Source: Prevotella intermedia ATCC 25611 = DSM 20706 (GTDB taxonomy: Bacteria > Bacteroidota > Bacteroidia > Bacteroidales > Bacteroidaceae). Taken from it: a DNA stretch of 64,000 nt. The stretch is taken from positions 133,501 through 197,500 of the forward strand of contig NZ_CP019301.1 of the NCBI RefSeq assembly GCF_001953955.1. The letters are read 5' to 3'. The translations under genes were made by a program, and so were the position numbers. Below the pieces are notes generated by a model that worked only from the letters and a program-made list of their open reading frames with translations, ran no database searches and was not told the DNA's origin. Shown one piece after another: positions 63,896 to 64,000 of this stretch (position 1 is the first letter of the stretch; each line of letters opens with the position of its first letter).

Positions 63896-64000
63896 AGAAA
63901 GTAACTAAGGGCGTATGGCGGATGCCTAGGCTCACGGAGGCGATGAAGGACGTGATAAGCTGCGATAAGCTCCGGGTAGGTGCAAATGACCTTTGATCCG
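63896..64000 (+). rRNA. rrl: 23S ribosomal RNA, 5' part
   Basis: The sequence gtaactaagggcgtatggcg, followed by gatgcctaggctcacggagg and cgatgaaggacgtg, matches the start of bacterial 23S. It continues past the window. The exact 5' end is uncertain by a few bases. The spacer 63704-63895 holds nothing else that I can identify. Confidence 0.93.

Overview
The window looks like a chromosomal segment of an oral Prevotella, most probably Prevotella intermedia. The evidence is Bacteroidetes-type promoters (TTTG about 20 nt before TAnnTTTG) ahead of many genes, a BspA-type leucine-rich surface protein, secreted proteins with type IX secretion-like C-terminal tails, the Bacteroides-type aerotolerance (Bat) operon, a Prevotella-like 16S rRNA gene, and a Cas13b protein and direct repeat that I recognise as closely matching those known from P. 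intermedia. The species call is from memory, not from a search.

Layout. 1-5.6 kb: two IS982-family transposase genes (one cut by the window edge, one lacking its 5' end) flank a BspA-like gene. 5.7-13.5 kb: a four-helix-bundle protein, an MsrB-MsrA fusion, ferritin, the Mrp/ApbC Fe-S carrier, a small ribbon-helix-helix regulator with a membrane protein, an SPFH protein, a HutD-like protein and a small conserved protein. 13.2-16.2 kb: a duplicated segment brackets an S41 protease gene. 16.3-21.5 kb (minus): two sets of genes, FtsB/DivIC-like plus a membrane protein, then a DUF4369 lipoprotein, dihydroorotase, a metallophosphoesterase and an acyltransferase. 21.7-23.5 kb: dnaX. 24.0-34.3 kb: moxR, DUF58, a membrane protein, batA, batB, batC and a batD-batE fusion, then a PAP2 phosphatase and queA. 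34.6-38.4 kb: an Smr protein, nadE and a small secreted protein. 38.9-41.3 kb: four 66-bp tandem repeats, each with a promoter -7 box, ahead of a secreted protein made of three 201-residue repeats. 41.9-49 kb: malic enzyme, a TetR regulator, a RelA-type (p)ppGpp synthetase and a DUF4301 protein. 49.1-53.8 kb: a KilA-N gene, a decayed second copy of it, and a 1006-residue secreted protein.

The most notable locus is at 54.57-59.41 kb (minus): a very large protein with two R-x4-H HEPN motifs (Cas13b), a small membrane-anchored HEPN-like protein 4 nt behind it (Csx28), and a 13-repeat/12-spacer CRISPR array 25 nt behind that. No cas1 or cas2 is in the window. This is a type VI-B2 RNA-targeting CRISPR system. 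The expected mechanism is that the array yields spacer-repeat crRNAs which guide Cas13b to RNA, and Csx28 strengthens the response at the membrane. The window ends with an rRNA operon: promoter, 16S, tRNA-Ile(GAU), tRNA-Ala(UGC) and the start of 23S.

Scattered through the intergenic spaces are nine copies of a roughly 140-260 bp palindromic, MITE-like element. It is built from interchangeable 16-17 nt half-sites that pair with each other, and it is often preceded by a CTAG-rich palindrome cluster. I do not know this family as described, and it is the best candidate here for something unnamed.
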